From assembly GCA_016713135.1 (NCBI GenBank), contig JADJPR010000002.1:387693-451692 (forward strand): DNA of 64,000 nucleotides. Direction: 5' to 3'. This DNA is from Rhodanobacteraceae bacterium (GTDB taxonomy: Bacteria > Pseudomonadota > Gammaproteobacteria > Xanthomonadales > SZUA-5). The notes under the pieces are model-generated. The model searched no databases, had not been told where the DNA came from, and saw only the letters and a program-made list of their open reading frames with translations. The position numbers were made by a program, and so were the translations under genes. Shown here piece after piece: positions 1 to 9,117 of the stretch; the stretch's first letter is position 1, and every line of letters starts with the position of its first letter.

Positions 1-468
1 CAGCACGGCATCCGTGTGCTCGACCTCAACAGCACCGGCGACCTGCCGGTCTACATCGACGGTGCGGACGAGTGCGACCCGCACTTCCGCCTGATCAAGG
101 GCGGCGGCGGCGCGCTGACGCGCGAGAAGATCATCGCCGGCGCCAGCCGCAAGTTCATCTGCCTGATCGACCAGAGCAAGCGGGTCGACGTGCTCGGTCG
201 CTTCCCGCTGCCGGTGGAAGTGATTCCGATGGCGCGCAGCTTCGTCGCGCGGCAGATCGTCAAGGCGGGCGCCCACCCGGTGCTGCGCGAAGGCTTCAAG
301 ACCGACAACGGCAACCTGATCCTCGATGTGCACGGGATGGCGATCGTCCACCCGGAGCAACTGGAGCGCGACTGGAACCAGATTCCCGGCGTGGTCACGG
401 TCGGCCTGTTCGCGCTGCGCCGCGCCGATGTGGTGATTTGCGCCGGCGAGACCCTCGCGCTCGCCTGA
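1..468 (+). CDS. rpiA: Ribose-5-phosphate isomerase A, 3' part
   Basis: Interconverts ribose-5-phosphate and ribulose-5-phosphate in the cytosolic pentose phosphate pathway. The reading frame is open from base 1, so the N-terminal part lies outside the window; the GTG at 16 is only an internal codon. The visible part contains the family's active-site signatures: the DGADE acidic motif (around bases 58-72) followed by [11 protein letters not shown], which contacts substrate phosphate and carries the catalytic acid/base region. The ending, with VVICAG near the C-terminus, is typical of RpiA. It sits upstream of cysD on the same strand with a 174-base gap, so co-transcription is possible but not shown. 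There is no sign of damage. The identification is firm; only the start is missing. Confidence 0.95.
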   Translation, partial: QHGIRVLDLNSTGDLPVYIDGADECDPHFRLIKGGGGALTREKIIAGASRKFICLIDQSKRVDVLGRFPLPVEVIPMARSFVARQIVKAGAHPVLREGFKTDNGNLILDVHGMAIVHPEQLERDWNQIPGVVTVGLFALRRADVVICAGETLALA

Positions 469-642
469 TCCGCGGCAGTTGCATATCACCAATCGTCATT
501 CGCGGCCGGACCGGGGCATCGCAACAATGCGGGCATGGACACACGCACTTATTCCGATGGCTGGGCGGGTTCGCGCAGCCCATCCCATGACTGGGCCGAC
601 CACGAGGCCGTGGTGCGCCCGCGCGCGCGCATCCCGCGCCCG

Positions 643-1554
643 ATGACCGCCCTGCCGCCCCTGACCCATCTGGACCGCCTGGAGGCCGAGGCGATCCATG
701 TGTTCCGCGAGGTCGCGGCCGAGTTCCAGCGGCCGGTGATGCTGTATTCGATCGGCAAGGACAGCTCGGTGCTGCTGCACCTGCTGCGCAAGGCCTTCGC
801 GCCGGGCAAGCCGCCGATCCCGCTGCTGCACGTGGACACCACGTGGAAGTTCCGCGAGATGATCGCCTTCCGCGACAGCCTGCCGGAGCGCTACGGCATC
901 GATGTGCGGGTGCACATCAACCAGGAAGGCCTGCGCCAGGGCGTCTCGCCGGTGACCCACGGCGCCACGGTACACACTGACGTCATGAAGACCCAGTCGC
1001 TGAAGCAGGCGCTGGATGCCGGCCGCTTCGACGCTGCGATCGGCGGCGCACGCCGCGACGAGGAGAAATCGCGCGCCAAGGAGCGCGTGTTTTCCTTCCG
1101 CAGCGAGGGTCATCGCTGGGATCCGAAGAACCAGCGCCCGGAGCTGTGGAACCTGTACAACACGCGCGTCCATCCCGGCGAGAGCGTGCGCGCCTTCCCG
1201 CTGTCGAACTGGACCGAGCTCGACATCTGGCTGTACATCTACCGCGAGAACATCGAGGTGCTGCCGCTGTACTTCGCCGCCGAGCGCCCGGTGGTCGAGC
1301 GCGATGGCGCGCTGATCATGGTCGATGACGAGCGCCTGCCGCTCAAGCCCGGCGAAGTGCCGCAGATGCGCCGCGTGCGCTTCCGCACGCTCGGCTGCTA
1401 CCCGCTGACCGGCGCGATCGAATCCGACGCCGACAGCATCGAGGCGGTGATCGCCGAGATGCTGCAGGCGCGCACCTCCGAGCGCCAGGGACGCGTGATC
1501 GACCACGATCCGGGCGCGTCGATGGAGAAGAAGAAGCAGGAGGGCTATTTCTGA
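643..1554 (+). CDS. cysD: Sulfate adenylyltransferase subunit 2
   Basis: Catalytic subunit of ATP sulfurylase, which with CysN makes adenosine 5'-phosphosulfate from sulfate and ATP. The PP-loop signature [13 protein letters not shown] lies near residues 36-48, followed by LLHVDT and WKFREM, and the C-terminus ends in EKKKQEGYF as in other CysD proteins. The frame is open upstream to an ATG at 535, but the start at 643 gives a 303-residue protein that lines up with the usual ~302-residue CysD (N-terminus [19 protein letters not shown]). The extra 36 residues read like untranslated GC-rich DNA. The stop overlaps the cysNC start as TGATG, so the two are translationally coupled. No clear Shine-Dalgarno site precedes 643. 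Confidence 0.95.
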   Translation: MTALPPLTHLDRLEAEAIHVFREVAAEFQRPVMLYSIGKDSSVLLHLLRKAFAPGKPPIPLLHVDTTWKFREMIAFRDSLPERYGIDVRVHINQEGLRQGVSPVTHGATVHTDVMKTQSLKQALDAGRFDAAIGGARRDEEKSRAKERVFSFRSEGHRWDPKNQRPELWNLYNTRVHPGESVRAFPLSNWTELDIWLYIYRENIEVLPLYFAAERPVVERDGALIMVDDERLPLKPGEVPQMRRVRFRTLGCYPLTGAIESDADSIEAVIAEMLQARTSERQGRVIDHDPGASMEKKKQEGYF

Positions 1555-3446
1555 TGAGCGCCCTCGCCGAGGACACCCGCGCGCAGATCGCCGACTACCT
1601 GCACCAGCATGAGCGCAAGTCGCTGCTGCGCTTCATCACCTGCGGCAGCGTGGACGATGGCAAGAGCACCCTGATCGGGCGCTTGCTGCACGACTGCCAG
1701 CAGCTGTTCGACGACCAACTCGCGGCGCTGGAACGCGACAGCCGCCGCCACGGCACGCAAGGCGACAACATCGACTTCGCGCTGCTGGTCGACGGCCTCG
1801 CGGCCGAACGCGAGCATGGCATCACCATCGACGTCGCCTACCGCTACTTCAGCACCGCGCAGCGCAAGTTCATCGTCGCCGACTGCCCCGGCCACGAGCA
1901 ATACACCCGCAACATGGCCACCGGCGCGTCCACCGCGGACCTCGCCATCGTGCTGGTCGATGCGCGCAAGGGCTTGCTGACGCAGACGCGCCGCCACAGC
2001 TACATCGTCGCCCTGCTCGGCGTGCGCCAGGTGATCCTGGCGGTCAACAAGATGGATCTGGTGGGCTACGACCAGTCAGTGTTCGACGCGATCGAAGCCG
2101 ATTACCGCGAACTCGCGGGCAAGCTCGGCATCGAGAAGGTCAGCTGCGTGCCGATCTCGGCGCGCGACGGTGACTGGGTCACCCGCGCCTCCGACGCAAT
2201 GGGCTGGTACCGCGGCCTGAACCTGCTGCAACTGCTGGAACAGGCCGACCTGGACCACGCGGACGATCTGGGCGCGCTGCGCCTGCCGGTGCAGTGGGTC
2301 AACCGGCCGGACGCCGACTTCCGTGGCTATTCCGGCACCCTGGCGGCGGGCATCGCCGAACCCGGCATGGAAGTCGTGGCGCTGCCGTCGGGCCGGCGCA
2401 CGCGCATCGCGCGAGTGATCGGCACGTCGGGCGATCTGCCGCAGGCGCAGCGCGGCCAGGCGGTCACGCTCACGCTCGCCGACGAGATCGACATCAGCCG
2501 CGGCGACGTGCTCGCCGATGCGCGCCACCCGCCGGAGGTCGCCGACCAGTTTGCCGCGCACATCCTGTGGATGAGCGACGAACCGCTGCTGCCCGGGCGC
2601 CAGTACTGGCTGAAAAGCGCCACCCGCACGGTCGGTGCGCAGGTCAGCGACATCACGCACAAGGTCGCCGTCAACACCCAGGAACACCTCGCGGCCCGGC
2701 GCTTGCTGCTCAATGAAGTCGGCTACTGCAAGCTCACTCTGGCTGCGCCGATTGCCTTCGAGCGCTACGCCGACGACCGCACGCTCGGCGGCTTCATCCT
2801 GGTCGACCGCCAGACCCACGCCACCGTCGCCTGCGGCACGCTGAGCTTCGCGCTGCGCCGTGCCAGCAACATCCATTGGCACACCCTCGCGGTTGACCGC
2901 CACGCCCGCGCCCGGATCAAGGGCCAGGCCCCGCGCTGCCTGTGGTTCACCGGCCTGTCCGGCTCCGGCAAGTCGACCATCGCCAACCTGGTCGACCGCC
3001 GCCTGCACGCGCTCGGCTTCCACACCTACCTGCTCGACGGCGACAACGTCCGCCACGGCCTCAACAAGGACCTGGGCTTCACCCCCGAGGACCGCGTCGA
3101 GAACATCCGCCGCGTCGCCGAAGTCGCCAGGCTGATGGCCGACGCCGGCCTGATCGTGCTGGTCAGCTTCATCTCGCCCTACCGCTCCGAACGCGAGATG
3201 GCCCGCGCCCTGTTCCCCGAAGGCGAGTTCGTCGAGATCCACGTCGACACTCCGCTCGAAGTCTGCGAACAGCGCGACAGCAAGGGCCTCTACGCCCGCG
3301 CCCGCGCCGGTAAACTCCCCAACTTCACCGGCATCGACGCGCCCTACGAGGCGCCGGAGAGTCCGGAGATCAGGCTGGAAACCAGCAGCATTCCTGCCGA
3401 CGCGCTGGCCGAGAGCGTCTGCCACATCATCACCGGGCACAGCTGA
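1554..3446 (+). CDS. cysNC: Sulfate adenylyltransferase subunit 1 / APS kinase fusion
   Basis: Bifunctional enzyme. The N-terminal CysN GTPase drives ATP sulfurylase, and the C-terminal CysC kinase phosphorylates APS to PAPS, the universal sulfonate donor. Residues ~1-450 are the elongation-factor-like GTPase: G1 GSVDDGKST near residue 31, G3 [12 protein letters not shown]4 NKMD. Residues ~460-630 are APS kinase with P-loop GLSGSGKST near residue 466, [11 protein letters not shown], and [13 protein letters not shown]. The 630-residue length matches known CysNC fusions. The start ATG shares its A with the cysD TGA. Besides feeding cysteine synthesis, PAPS is the substrate of the sulfotransferase at 15.3-16.2 kb and of the broken one near 61-62.7 kb, which makes this pair relevant to the rest of the window. 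Confidence 0.96.
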   Translation: MSALAEDTRAQIADYLHQHERKSLLRFITCGSVDDGKSTLIGRLLHDCQQLFDDQLAALERDSRRHGTQGDNIDFALLVDGLAAEREHGITIDVAYRYFSTAQRKFIVADCPGHEQYTRNMATGASTADLAIVLVDARKGLLTQTRRHSYIVALLGVRQVILAVNKMDLVGYDQSVFDAIEADYRELAGKLGIEKVSCVPISARDGDWVTRASDAMGWYRGLNLLQLLEQADLDHADDLGALRLPVQWVNRPDADFRGYSGTLAAGIAEPGMEVVALPSGRRTRIARVIGTSGDLPQAQRGQAVTLTLADEIDISRGDVLADARHPPEVADQFAAHILWMSDEPLLPGRQYWLKSATRTVGAQVSDITHKVAVNTQEHLAARRLLLNEVGYCKLTLAAPIAFERYADDRTLGGFILVDRQTHATVACGTLSFALRRASNIHWHTLAVDRHARARIKGQAPRCLWFTGLSGSGKSTIANLVDRRLHALGFHTYLLDGDNVRHGLNKDLGFTPEDRVENIRRVAEVARLMADAGLIVLVSFISPYRSEREMARALFPEGEFVEIHVDTPLEVCEQRDSKGLYARARAGKLPNFTGIDAPYEAPESPEIRLETSSIPADALAESVCHIITGHS

Positions 3447-3497
3447 GGGCCGGGCGTATAGACTCGCGGGCCCGTCAATTGTCCGAGGAGCGCGCGC

Positions 3498-4703
3498 GTG
3501 AACCCAGGCGACAGGCTGAGGGTGGCCCGCGGATTGCGCGTGACTTGCCAGTCGCCGAGCGAGTTCCTGCTCAAGTCGGGGCAACGGGAGATCTGCGGCG
3601 GCCCCTACACCCTTGCCCTGCTTGACGCTTTCCGCACGCCGCGCAGCATGAACGAGGTGCTGGCTGATTTCCGCGGCCGCCTGACTGGCGCACAGGACTG
3701 GATGGAGCTGACCCAGCAGCTCCTGCTCCTGCACCGGCATGGGATGCTGGAAGACCCGGCGGCGGTTGAACTGGAAGTGCGCGCGAATCCGGTAGCTGGA
3801 TTCGGCTCGCCCGCGATCCACATCCAGATGCTGGAGGACCGGGAGCGAACCCAGCGCTTCCTGCGAGCGATTGCCGACGTCGTGAAGCCCGGCGACGTGG
3901 TGGTCGATCTGGGTACCGGTTCCGGCGTGCTGGCAATTGCCGCAGCCAAGGCCGGAGCGCGCCGGGTGTATGCCATCGAAGCCACGAACATTGCCGATAC
4001 GGCCCGCAGGGCGTTCGCCGAAAACGGCGTGGCCGACAGAATCAGCCTGATCGAGGGATATTCGACGCAGATCCAGGTTCCAGAGCGTGCCGATGTGCTG
4101 GTTTCCGAGATCATCGGGAATGAACCGCTCGGGGAGCGAATCCTCGAAACAACGGCGGACGCGGTGCGCCGCTTCCTCAAGCCGGATGCGAAGCTGATTC
4201 CGCAACGACTGCGGGTGCACGCATTTCCCGTCGAATTGCCGGCAAAGTACCGCGACCGCCTGCGGGTCAGTGATGATGTGCTCGAGAACTGGCGACATGC
4301 CTACGGAGTGGACTTCACGGCACTCGCTGATCTATCGCGAAAGTCACCAGCCAGCCTGCAGATCAAGCCTGCTGAGATCACCCAGTGGCTCGCTCTGGGG
4401 GATTCGCACTGCGTCGCGGACTTCGATCTGACCCTGCCGTCGCATCCGCGCGAGGCAGCGACGGCGATCGTCGATTGCACCCGGGCGGGTACCCTGGAGG
4501 CATTGGCCATCTGGTTCGAGGCCGACCTTGGTTGTGGGCAACTGCTCGCCACCAACCCGGCCACCTACCGGCCGGACAATCACTGGTTGCATCCGGTCTA
4601 CGTGCTGGCGGCGCCGGTCAAAGTTCAAGCCGGCGAGCGGATTCGCCTGCGCATCGAGACCAGCCATTCGGTGCATGTGAGCGCAGAGCCGGTGGAAGCC
4701 TGA
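3498..4703 (+). CDS. PRMT-type methyltransferase with N-terminal PqqD/RRE-like domain
   Basis: Class I SAM-dependent methyltransferase of the protein-arginine-methyltransferase fold, 401 residues. The GTG start at 3498 has a good GAGGAG Shine-Dalgarno site 7 bases upstream. Residues ~1-90 resemble a PqqD-like winged helix (pattern around GGPYTLALLDAF and LLLLHRHGMLED). The SAM domain follows: IHIQMLEDRERTQRF, motif I VVDLGTGSGVLAIAA near residue 135, post-I YAIEA, and SEIIGNEPLGE near residue 203, which keeps the two glutamates nine residues apart seen in the PRMT double-E loop. The C-terminal part (LEALAIWFEADL) matches the PRMT barrel. A second PRMT-fold enzyme lies in the lasso cluster at 22.4 kb. 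The substrate is unknown; the N-terminal domain suggests a peptide or RiPP precursor, which is inference. Confidence 0.75.
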   Translation: MNPGDRLRVARGLRVTCQSPSEFLLKSGQREICGGPYTLALLDAFRTPRSMNEVLADFRGRLTGAQDWMELTQQLLLLHRHGMLEDPAAVELEVRANPVAGFGSPAIHIQMLEDRERTQRFLRAIADVVKPGDVVVDLGTGSGVLAIAAAKAGARRVYAIEATNIADTARRAFAENGVADRISLIEGYSTQIQVPERADVLVSEIIGNEPLGERILETTADAVRRFLKPDAKLIPQRLRVHAFPVELPAKYRDRLRVSDDVLENWRHAYGVDFTALADLSRKSPASLQIKPAEITQWLALGDSHCVADFDLTLPSHPREAATAIVDCTRAGTLEALAIWFEADLGCGQLLATNPATYRPDNHWLHPVYVLAAPVKVQAGERIRLRIETSHSVHVSAEPVEA

Positions 4704-4721
4704 CCGGGACAGTCACCACGC

Positions 4722-6512
4722 TCAGCGACCGCGCAGGAACAACCGGTCGAGCGCGGCCTTGTCGAGTTGCACCCAGGTCGGGCGCCCGTGGTTGCACTGG
4801 CCGCTGCGCTCGGTGACCTCCATGTCGCGCAGCAGTGCGTTCATCTCGGGCACGCTCAGGCGGCGATTCGCCCGCACGGACGCGTGGCAGGCCAGAGTCG
4901 AGAGCAGTTCGTTACGGGTCTCCTCGATGCGCGTGGAACTGCCGTGCTGGCGCAGATCCGCCAGCACATCGCGCACCAGCGCCTCGATGTCCAGGTCGGC
5001 CAGCGCGATCGGCACGCGGCGCACGCCGATCGCCTCCACGCCCACGCGCGCAATGTCGAATCCGAGCGCCTCGAAGCGTTCGCGCGCGGCCTCAGCCAGG
5101 TCGGCTTCCCGCTCCGATACCGCAATCTGCAAGGGCACGAGCAATGCCTGGCTGCGCACACCGGCGCCTCCCAGCGACTGTTTCAGCCGCTCGTAGGTGA
5201 TCCGCTCGTGCGCCGCGTGCATGTCGACCAGCACCAGGCCAGCGGCGTTCTCCGCCAGGATGAACACGCCGTGCAACTGCGCCAGGGCAAATCCGAGCGG
5301 CGGCGCTTCGGCCGCATCGGTTGCGGGCATGGCCGTCGTCGAAGCAGGCGGCAGGCTCGAAGGCACTGCGTAAAGCGCACGATAGGCCGCCATCGGCTCG
5401 GCCGCCTGCGCGTAGCTGATCGGCATCTGGCGATAAGCCGGCGCCGACGTCGATGCCGTGACCGGGCCGGCCACTGGCGACTCCGCCATCGCCGGCACGG
5501 GCGCCGCAGCACCCGCGCGCGTCCCCGCCAGGGCCTCGTGCAGGGTGCGATAGATCATGTCGTGCACCACGCGGCCGTCGCGGAAACGCACCTCGTGCTT
5601 GGCCGGATGCACATTGACGTCCACCCGCGCCGGATCGATGTCCAGGTACAACACGAAAGCCGGGTGGCGCCCGTGGAACAGGACGTCGGCATAGGCCTGG
5701 CGCACCGCGTGGGCGATCAGCCGGTCGCGCACCAGACGGCCATTGACGTAGAAATACTGCTGGTCCGCCTGCGAGCGCGCATCGGTGGGCAACCCTACCC
5801 AGCCGTGCAGCCGCGCCCCGGCGCCCTCGGCATCCAGTTGCAGCGCGCGCTCGGCAAACTCCGGACCCACGACCGCGCGCAGCCGCTGGCGCACATCGGT
5901 CGCCGAGCCCGCGGCGCGAATAGGAAGTTGCGCCTTGCCGTTGTGCGACAGGCGGAACTCGACATCGGTGCGCGCGAGCGCCAGCGAGCGCACCCAGTCC
6001 TCGACGTGGCCGAACTCGGTGCGCTCCGCCTTGAGGAATTTGCGCCGCGCCGGGACGTTGTAGAACAAGTCCCAGGCTTCCACCCGCGTACCCGGTCGCA
6101 TCGCTTCTGCTCGGGGCGCGGATACCTGGCCGCCCGAGGCATCCACCACGTAGCCGTGCGCGGCACCCGGCTGGCGCGACGCCAGCGTCAGGCGTGAGAC
6201 CGACGCGATGCTCGGCAAGGCTTCGCCGCGGAATCCCAGCGAGCGCACCATCTCCAGATCGTCCATCGACGCGATCTTGCTCGTGGCATGCCGGCACAAC
6301 GCCACCGGCAGCTCGTCGACGCCGATGCCGCCGCCGTTGTCGGCCACCCGGATCAACTTCGCCCCACCCGCCTCGATGTCAATCTCGACCAGCGAGGCGC
6401 CCGCGTCCAGCGCGTTCTCGACCAATTCCTTGACCACCGACGCCGGGCGCTCGATCACCTCGCCAGCGGCGATCTGGTTGATCAGGTGATCGGGGAGGAT
6501 GCGGATCGGCAT
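4722..6512 (-). CDS. mutL: DNA mismatch repair protein MutL
   Basis: Mismatch-repair mediator coupling MutS recognition to strand incision. The N-terminal GHKL ATPase motifs are complete: [17 protein letters not shown], and [14 protein letters not shown]. The start at 6512 gives [19 protein letters not shown], the canonical N-terminus; the upstream in-frame codon at 6569 is discarded. The C-terminal half carries [12 protein letters not shown] near residue 428, which fits the DQHA(X)2E(X)4E endonuclease motif apart from M for Q, then [13 protein letters not shown] and CNHGRPTW. This MutL therefore probably nicks DNA itself, as in MutH-lacking bacteria such as Pseudomonas. It is 596 residues and intact, and converges on the methyltransferase at 3498-4703 with an 18-base gap. 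Confidence 0.95.
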   Translation of the reverse strand: MPIRILPDHLINQIAAGEVIERPASVVKELVENALDAGASLVEIDIEAGGAKLIRVADNGGGIGVDELPVALCRHATSKIASMDDLEMVRSLGFRGEALPSIASVSRLTLASRQPGAAHGYVVDASGGQVSAPRAEAMRPGTRVEAWDLFYNVPARRKFLKAERTEFGHVEDWVRSLALARTDVEFRLSHNGKAQLPIRAAGSATDVRQRLRAVVGPEFAERALQLDAEGAGARLHGWVGLPTDARSQADQQYFYVNGRLVRDRLIAHAVRQAYADVLFHGRHPAFVLYLDIDPARVDVNVHPAKHEVRFRDGRVVHDMIYRTLHEALAGTRAGAAAPVPAMAESPVAGPVTASTSAPAYRQMPISYAQAAEPMAAYRALYAVPSSLPPASTTAMPATDAAEAPPLGFALAQLHGVFILAENAAGLVLVDMHAAHERITYERLKQSLGGAGVRSQALLVPLQIAVSEREADLAEAARERFEALGFDIARVGVEAIGVRRVPIALADLDIEALVRDVLADLRQHGSSTRIEETRNELLSTLACHASVRANRRLSVPEMNALLRDMEVTERSGQCNHGRPTWVQLDKAALDRLFLRGR

Positions 6513-6543
6513 GCAACCGGGAATTCTCAACGCGCAAACGACA

Positions 6544-6566
6544 GCGGCCCTGCGTCCGGGGGCCGC
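6544..6566 (-). terminator. Possible hairpin between the WecA-like gene and mutL
   Basis: A 7-bp GC stem (GCGGCCC at 6544-6550 with GGGCCGC at 6560-6566) with a 9-base loop lies in the 81-base gap between the end of the WecA-like gene and the mutL start. The minus-strand sequence after it (CTGTCGTTTGCG) is only weakly T-rich, so rho-independent termination is uncertain. Confidence 0.3.
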
Positions 6567-6593
6567 CAACCTACAACAATTTCCTGTGCAACA

Positions 6594-7679
6594 TCAGCTG
6601 GCGTCGCGATCCCCGCGGACTGCCGTCGCCGGGAGTGCGGGCCCGGTCGTGTTCAGTGACACAGTGATCGCGTATGCGCAAAGCAGGCCAAGGAAACCGG
6701 CGATCAATGCCAGATCCGGAACTCCCAGAAACATCAGCCCAAGTCCGCTTCCGGCGATCGCCAGGTGCAGGACGAGACCGGCGACAACGACCCGCGGCAC
6801 ACTGAATCCGCGATCGAGCAACAAGTGGTGGAAGTGCATGCGATCCGCCGAGAACGGCGAACGACCACCGGCCAGTCGGCGTCCGATGAGGGTCAGGCAA
6901 TCCAGGATCGGCAGGCCGACCAGCCAGGGTGCGACCGATGGCGTCACCCGGGCGGACGGCGCCTGCGTCAGTTCGATTGCCGACCAGGCGACCAGCAGGC
7001 CCAGCAATGCGCTGCCACTGTTGCCGAGGAAGGTGAGCGCCTTGGGGCGACCGGGGATGCGCAAATTGAAGATCAGGTAGGCCGCAATCGCGACGGTGGC
7101 CACCAGCAGCAGCCACCCCAGGAGCGCGAGGCCGGTCCAGAAAGCGAGCACGGCGATGACGATCAAGGTTGCCGCGACGATCGACCCCGCCAGTCCATCG
7201 ACCCCGTCGATCATGTTGACGGCGTTGATGATTCCGACCACCGCGAACGCAGTGAACGCCATCGACGCCCATCCCAATGACAGCGCGGGTCGTGCCTCGG
7301 GAAGCGAGAGACTGTGCAGTTCCGCGCCGAACCAGCAGATCGTCAATGCGGCTACAGACTGGACCAGGATCCGGTAGTGCCACTTGAGATCGCGAAGGTC
7401 ATCCAGTATCCCGACCGCGATCAGCATAGCGCCGGCCAACAGCAGTCCGAACGCACTGCTGCCGAGCGTGAATCCAGGCACCATCGACCAGCCGACGCAG
7501 CTCGCGAGGAAAATCGAGATGCCGCCGACCACGGGGGTCGGGTGCGCATGATCCTTGCGACCGACCGGGTGGTCGACCAGCCCCATTCGCGCGGCGTGCC
7601 CGATCAGCCACCAACAGCTGACCGCACCGACTGCCAGGGCAGTCAGCATCGCCGCGATTACGTATGGGTCCAGCCCCAA
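6594..7679 (-). CDS. WecA/MraY-type undecaprenyl-phosphate sugar-1-phosphate transferase
   Basis: Polytopic inner-membrane enzyme that starts a lipid-linked glycan by moving a HexNAc-1-phosphate from a UDP-sugar to undecaprenyl phosphate. Family motifs in order: GLVDHPVGRKDHAHPTPVVGG, the Asp pair GILDDLRDL, NAVNMIDGVDGLAG, FLGNSGS and MHFHHLLLDRG. About ten hydrophobic segments are visible. The frame is open to a GTG at 7817 but the first ~45 residues look non-coding. The TTG at 7679 puts the first helix 32 residues before GLVDHP, as in E. coli WecA; ATG at 7649 is the alternative. The Asp of the usual FxGDxGS motif, a likely metal ligand in MraY, is Asn here. It is the last gene of the 6.6-10.8 kb polysaccharide block. 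Confidence 0.82.
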   Translation of the reverse strand: MGLDPYVIAAMLTALAVGAVSCWWLIGHAARMGLVDHPVGRKDHAHPTPVVGGISIFLASCVGWSMVPGFTLGSSAFGLLLAGAMLIAVGILDDLRDLKWHYRILVQSVAALTICWFGAELHSLSLPEARPALSLGWASMAFTAFAVVGIINAVNMIDGVDGLAGSIVAATLIVIAVLAFWTGLALLGWLLLVATVAIAAYLIFNLRIPGRPKALTFLGNSGSALLGLLVAWSAIELTQAPSARVTPSVAPWLVGLPILDCLTLIGRRLAGGRSPFSADRMHFHHLLLDRGFSVPRVVVAGLVLHLAIAGSGLGLMFLGVPDLALIAGFLGLLCAYAITVSLNTTGPALPATAVRGDRDAS

Positions 7680-7817
7680 GTTCCAGCCCAATGCCGATTC
7701 CCAGTTGGTAACAGAGACAGAGTCCCTAGTGTGCCGACAACCGCCTGAGCGGTGCAAGCGATGGCCCGGTCGCCTGGCCCGTCGATCAAGTGGATGGCAG
7801 CAACAACTGCCACGCAC

Positions 7818-9062
7818 TCATCGGTCGTGCCCAGGCTTGCCTGCCACCGCCTCCAGCACCGCCAACATGCGGGCTGCCAACGCAGAGCGTTCATATTTCC
7901 TGGCTGCCGCAAGGCCAGCGTCGCGGAAACCGGCGGCCAGCGCCGGATCCATCGCGATCTCCGAGAGCGCAGCCGCGATCGCACCCACGCTTTCGGGCTC
8001 CACCACCCGCCCGCACGCTTCACGCGTGACGATGGATGCCGCTTCGCCAGCAACGCCCAACACCACCGGCACACCCATTCCCATGGCTTCGAACAGCTTC
8101 GACGGAATCACCGTCTCGAACAACGGCGTCCGTTTCAAATGCACGATGCACGCATCGAGCAGTGACCAGTACCGCACGATGTCCTGTTTGGACACCGTGT
8201 CGACGAAGATCACGTTGCCCAGATTCTCTTGCGCCGCGCGCTGCTGCAACGCGCGCTTCTCCGCGCCATCGCCGACCAGCACAAGTACCAATCGACGCCC
8301 GTCCGCCAGCTGCGGCAACATTGCAGCCACATCCAGCAGCGTACCGAGGCCGTGCGCGAGGCCATGCGTGCCGATGTACCCGGCCACGAACGCGCCGGCC
8401 AGGCCCAGCGTCGACTGCAGCTCGCTGTCCTTGCCGCGCGGCGAGAAGTTTGTCAGGTCGACACCATTGGTGATCACCGTGATGCGCTCCGCGGGAATGC
8501 CCCCTGCCATCAGGTGCGCGCGGAAAGACTCGGTGACCGAGACGATGTGCGCGGCATTCCGGTACAGGAACCACTCGATGCGCTCGAGCATCGCGATTGC
8601 CCGCGAATGACTCATCGCCCCCACCGCCTTGATCGATTCGGGCCAGAGGTCGCGCAGTTCGAAGACGAAAGGACGCCGCTTCACCGCACCCACGAACCAT
8701 CCGGCACACGCCGTGAAGAACTGCGGCGACGTGCCGAGGACGACATCGACCTTCCGCACGAACAGCGCGGCGAGCGATGCGCTCAGCATGAAGCTCATGT
8801 AATCGGCAATGCGCTTGGCGAAGCCCTCGTTCGCCGTGATGTAGGTCCAGACGCGGATCACCTCGATGCCGTCGATGGTCTCGCGCTGCCACAAGCGATT
8901 GCGGTAGCCGGGGAAAACACTGCCCTTCGGAAAGTTGGGCGCCCCCGTGATCACCGTCACCTTTGCCCCGGCACGAACCCACTCGCGCGTGTGCTCACAG
9001 GTGCGACTGGCAGGCGCATTCACTTCCGGCGGGAAGTTGTCGGTCAGGAACAGGATGTGCAA
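7818..9062 (-). CDS. GT4 glycosyltransferase, WbuB-like
   Basis: Retaining GT-B glycosyltransferase acting on the cytoplasmic face during polysaccharide assembly. The N-terminus HILFLTDNFPPEVNAPASR and LGTSPQFFTACAGWFVGAVKRRPFVFELRDLWP are characteristic of the WbuB branch (transfer of N-acetyl-fucosamine or related amino sugars). The C-terminal domain has VSVTESFRAHL, ITNGVDLTNFSP, GYIGTHGLAHG and the donor-site region VIPSKLFEAMGMGVPVVLG. The frame is open to 9338, but upstream residues overlap the heparinase gene and look spurious. The TTG at 9062 gives a 414-residue protein matching the family start and lies 55 bases after the heparinase stop. The exact sugar cannot be read from sequence. 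Confidence 0.85.
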   Translation of the reverse strand: MHILFLTDNFPPEVNAPASRTCEHTREWVRAGAKVTVITGAPNFPKGSVFPGYRNRLWQRETIDGIEVIRVWTYITANEGFAKRIADYMSFMLSASLAALFVRKVDVVLGTSPQFFTACAGWFVGAVKRRPFVFELRDLWPESIKAVGAMSHSRAIAMLERIEWFLYRNAAHIVSVTESFRAHLMAGGIPAERITVITNGVDLTNFSPRGKDSELQSTLGLAGAFVAGYIGTHGLAHGLGTLLDVAAMLPQLADGRRLVLVLVGDGAEKRALQQRAAQENLGNVIFVDTVSKQDIVRYWSLLDACIVHLKRTPLFETVIPSKLFEAMGMGVPVVLGVAGEAASIVTREACGRVVEPESVGAIAAALSEIAMDPALAAGFRDAGLAAARKYERSALAARMLAVLEAVAGKPGHDR

Positions 9063-9117
9063 GTGGGGACCCGGAGCCGGCTTAGCCGGGAAGTATCGCT
9101 GCGAAGGGCGCCGCGCG

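Noticed and set aside
2076..4298. Long minus-strand reading frame (740 codons) antisense to cysNC
   Set aside because: It lies opposite well-supported genes; composition is arginine/alanine/glycine-rich as expected from high-GC shadow frames, with no family motif.
4767..6197. Long plus-strand frame opposite mutL
   Set aside because: MutL motifs fully explain this region; the antisense frame has low-complexity Arg/His/Gln content.
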